Assembly: GCF_002434265.1 (NCBI RefSeq)
Contig: NZ_DJJS01000007.1
Location: forward strand, 142,994-206,993
DNA from: Pseudomonas sp. UBA6562
GTDB lineage: Bacteria > Pseudomonadota > Gammaproteobacteria > Pseudomonadales > Pseudomonadaceae
Direction of reading: 5' to 3'
DNA: 64,000 nt
The translations under genes were made by a program, and so were the position numbers. The stretch's first letter is position 1; the number at the start of each line of letters is the position of its first letter. Of this stretch, positions 63,640-64,000 are shown one piece after another. A model generated the notes under the pieces. The model was not told where the DNA came from. It saw nothing but the letters and a program-made list of their open reading frames with translations, and did no database searches.

Positions 63640-64000
63640 ATGGCTGATGCCGACACACCGTCCAGCCCTTTGCCCACCACCACCCTACAAGCGGTCTGTG
63701 CCGAGCTGGGCTTGCCTTCGGATACTTGGCTAATGGATTTTTGGCGGCAACATGCCGGTGCATGGCTCGTGGACCAGGTTGTGGTCTACGCGATCGACGA
63801 TGTCCAGGAGCGTAACCACACGTTCGAAGTCGCCCAGTATTTTCCGCGACAGATTGCCGTAGGCGACGACTCGGGTGGGCGCCTGATTCTGGTCGACCGC
63901 CTGGCCGATTCCGGGCTGTGGCTGGTAGACGCAGGTTCGCCTTCGCTGGAGGGTGCCGAGCACTTCGATACCTTGGAGCAACTGGCTGCCGCCGTCGGAC
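63640..64000 (+). CDS. Partial gene, hypothetical protein
   Basis: This is the first 120 codons of a gene running off the right edge, starting MADADTPSSPLPTTTLQAVC at ATG 63640. It contains YFPRQIAVGDDSGGRLILVD, faintly like SMI1/KNR4 (SUKH) immunity-type domains with the G-D-D-S-G-G turn. That resemblance is weak and the C-terminus is missing. No signal peptide is seen. Confidence 0.6.
   Translation, partial: MADADTPSSPLPTTTLQAVCAELGLPSDTWLMDFWRQHAGAWLVDQVVVYAIDDVQERNHTFEVAQYFPRQIAVGDDSGGRLILVDRLADSGLWLVDAGSPSLEGAEHFDTLEQLAAAVG

Overview
The window is chromosomal DNA of a Pseudomonas, most likely of the P. putida group. The evidence is the high-GC coding sequence, the block metH - cti - acyltransferase - nfuA - SCO - PCuAC, the block thrS - infC - rpmI - rplT - pheS - pheT - ihfA - merR - tRNA-Pro, a periplasmic glutaminase-asparaginase of the Pseudomonas type, and DUF1654 and Com-type genes. 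No insertion sequence, rRNA or CRISPR array was seen.

Bases 1-29807 are core chromosome. On the left are metH (minus), the fatty-acid cis/trans isomerase gene cti, an acyltransferase, nfuA, and a SCO/PCuAC copper-delivery pair. These are followed by a minus-strand azlC-azlD-araC operon, a LysE/YqcI pair beside a divergent LysR gene, a GNAT gene, a cysteine desulfurase, an MHS-type transporter and ansB. Small genes (I78 inhibitor, cold-shock protein, short secreted proteins) lead to the translation operon thrS-infC-rpmI-rplT-pheST-ihfA-merR. infC appears to start at the rare codon ATT, and a terminator-like hairpin sits directly in front of pheS. A tRNA-Pro(GGG) gene closes the core block.

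Bases 29808-52063 are accessory. First come about 600 bp with terminators and little coding. Next is a Com-like zinc-finger gene overlapping a GH5-type glycoside hydrolase gene, then a DUF1654 gene behind a LexA-like box. The main element follows: a phage-tail bacteriocin (F-type, lambda-like flexible tail). It has a PrtR-like S24 repressor, a divergent regulator of unknown type, two holin-like membrane proteins, tail tube, G and GT chaperones joined by a GGGAAAC -1 slippery site, tape measure, M, L, K, two extra lipoproteins, I, a 2505-residue J tip protein with duplicated binding modules, three small tail-end proteins, a peptidoglycan hydrolase, and Rz with an Rz1 gene nested inside it. No terminase, portal, capsid, integrase or replication gene is present. 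Several intrinsic terminators lie between cistrons of this cluster, which suggests transcription by an antiterminated polymerase.

Bases 52249-64000 hold an HBM-type chemoreceptor gene, a single-gene candidate Mokosh type II anti-phage system (COG1112 helicase fused to a PLD nuclease), a TonB-dependent receptor, a LOV blue-light hybrid histidine kinase, pagL, a small membrane protein, and the start of an unrecognised gene. The tailocin, its possible lipoprotein self-protection genes and the helicase-nuclease make 30-58 kb a region devoted to competition and defence.
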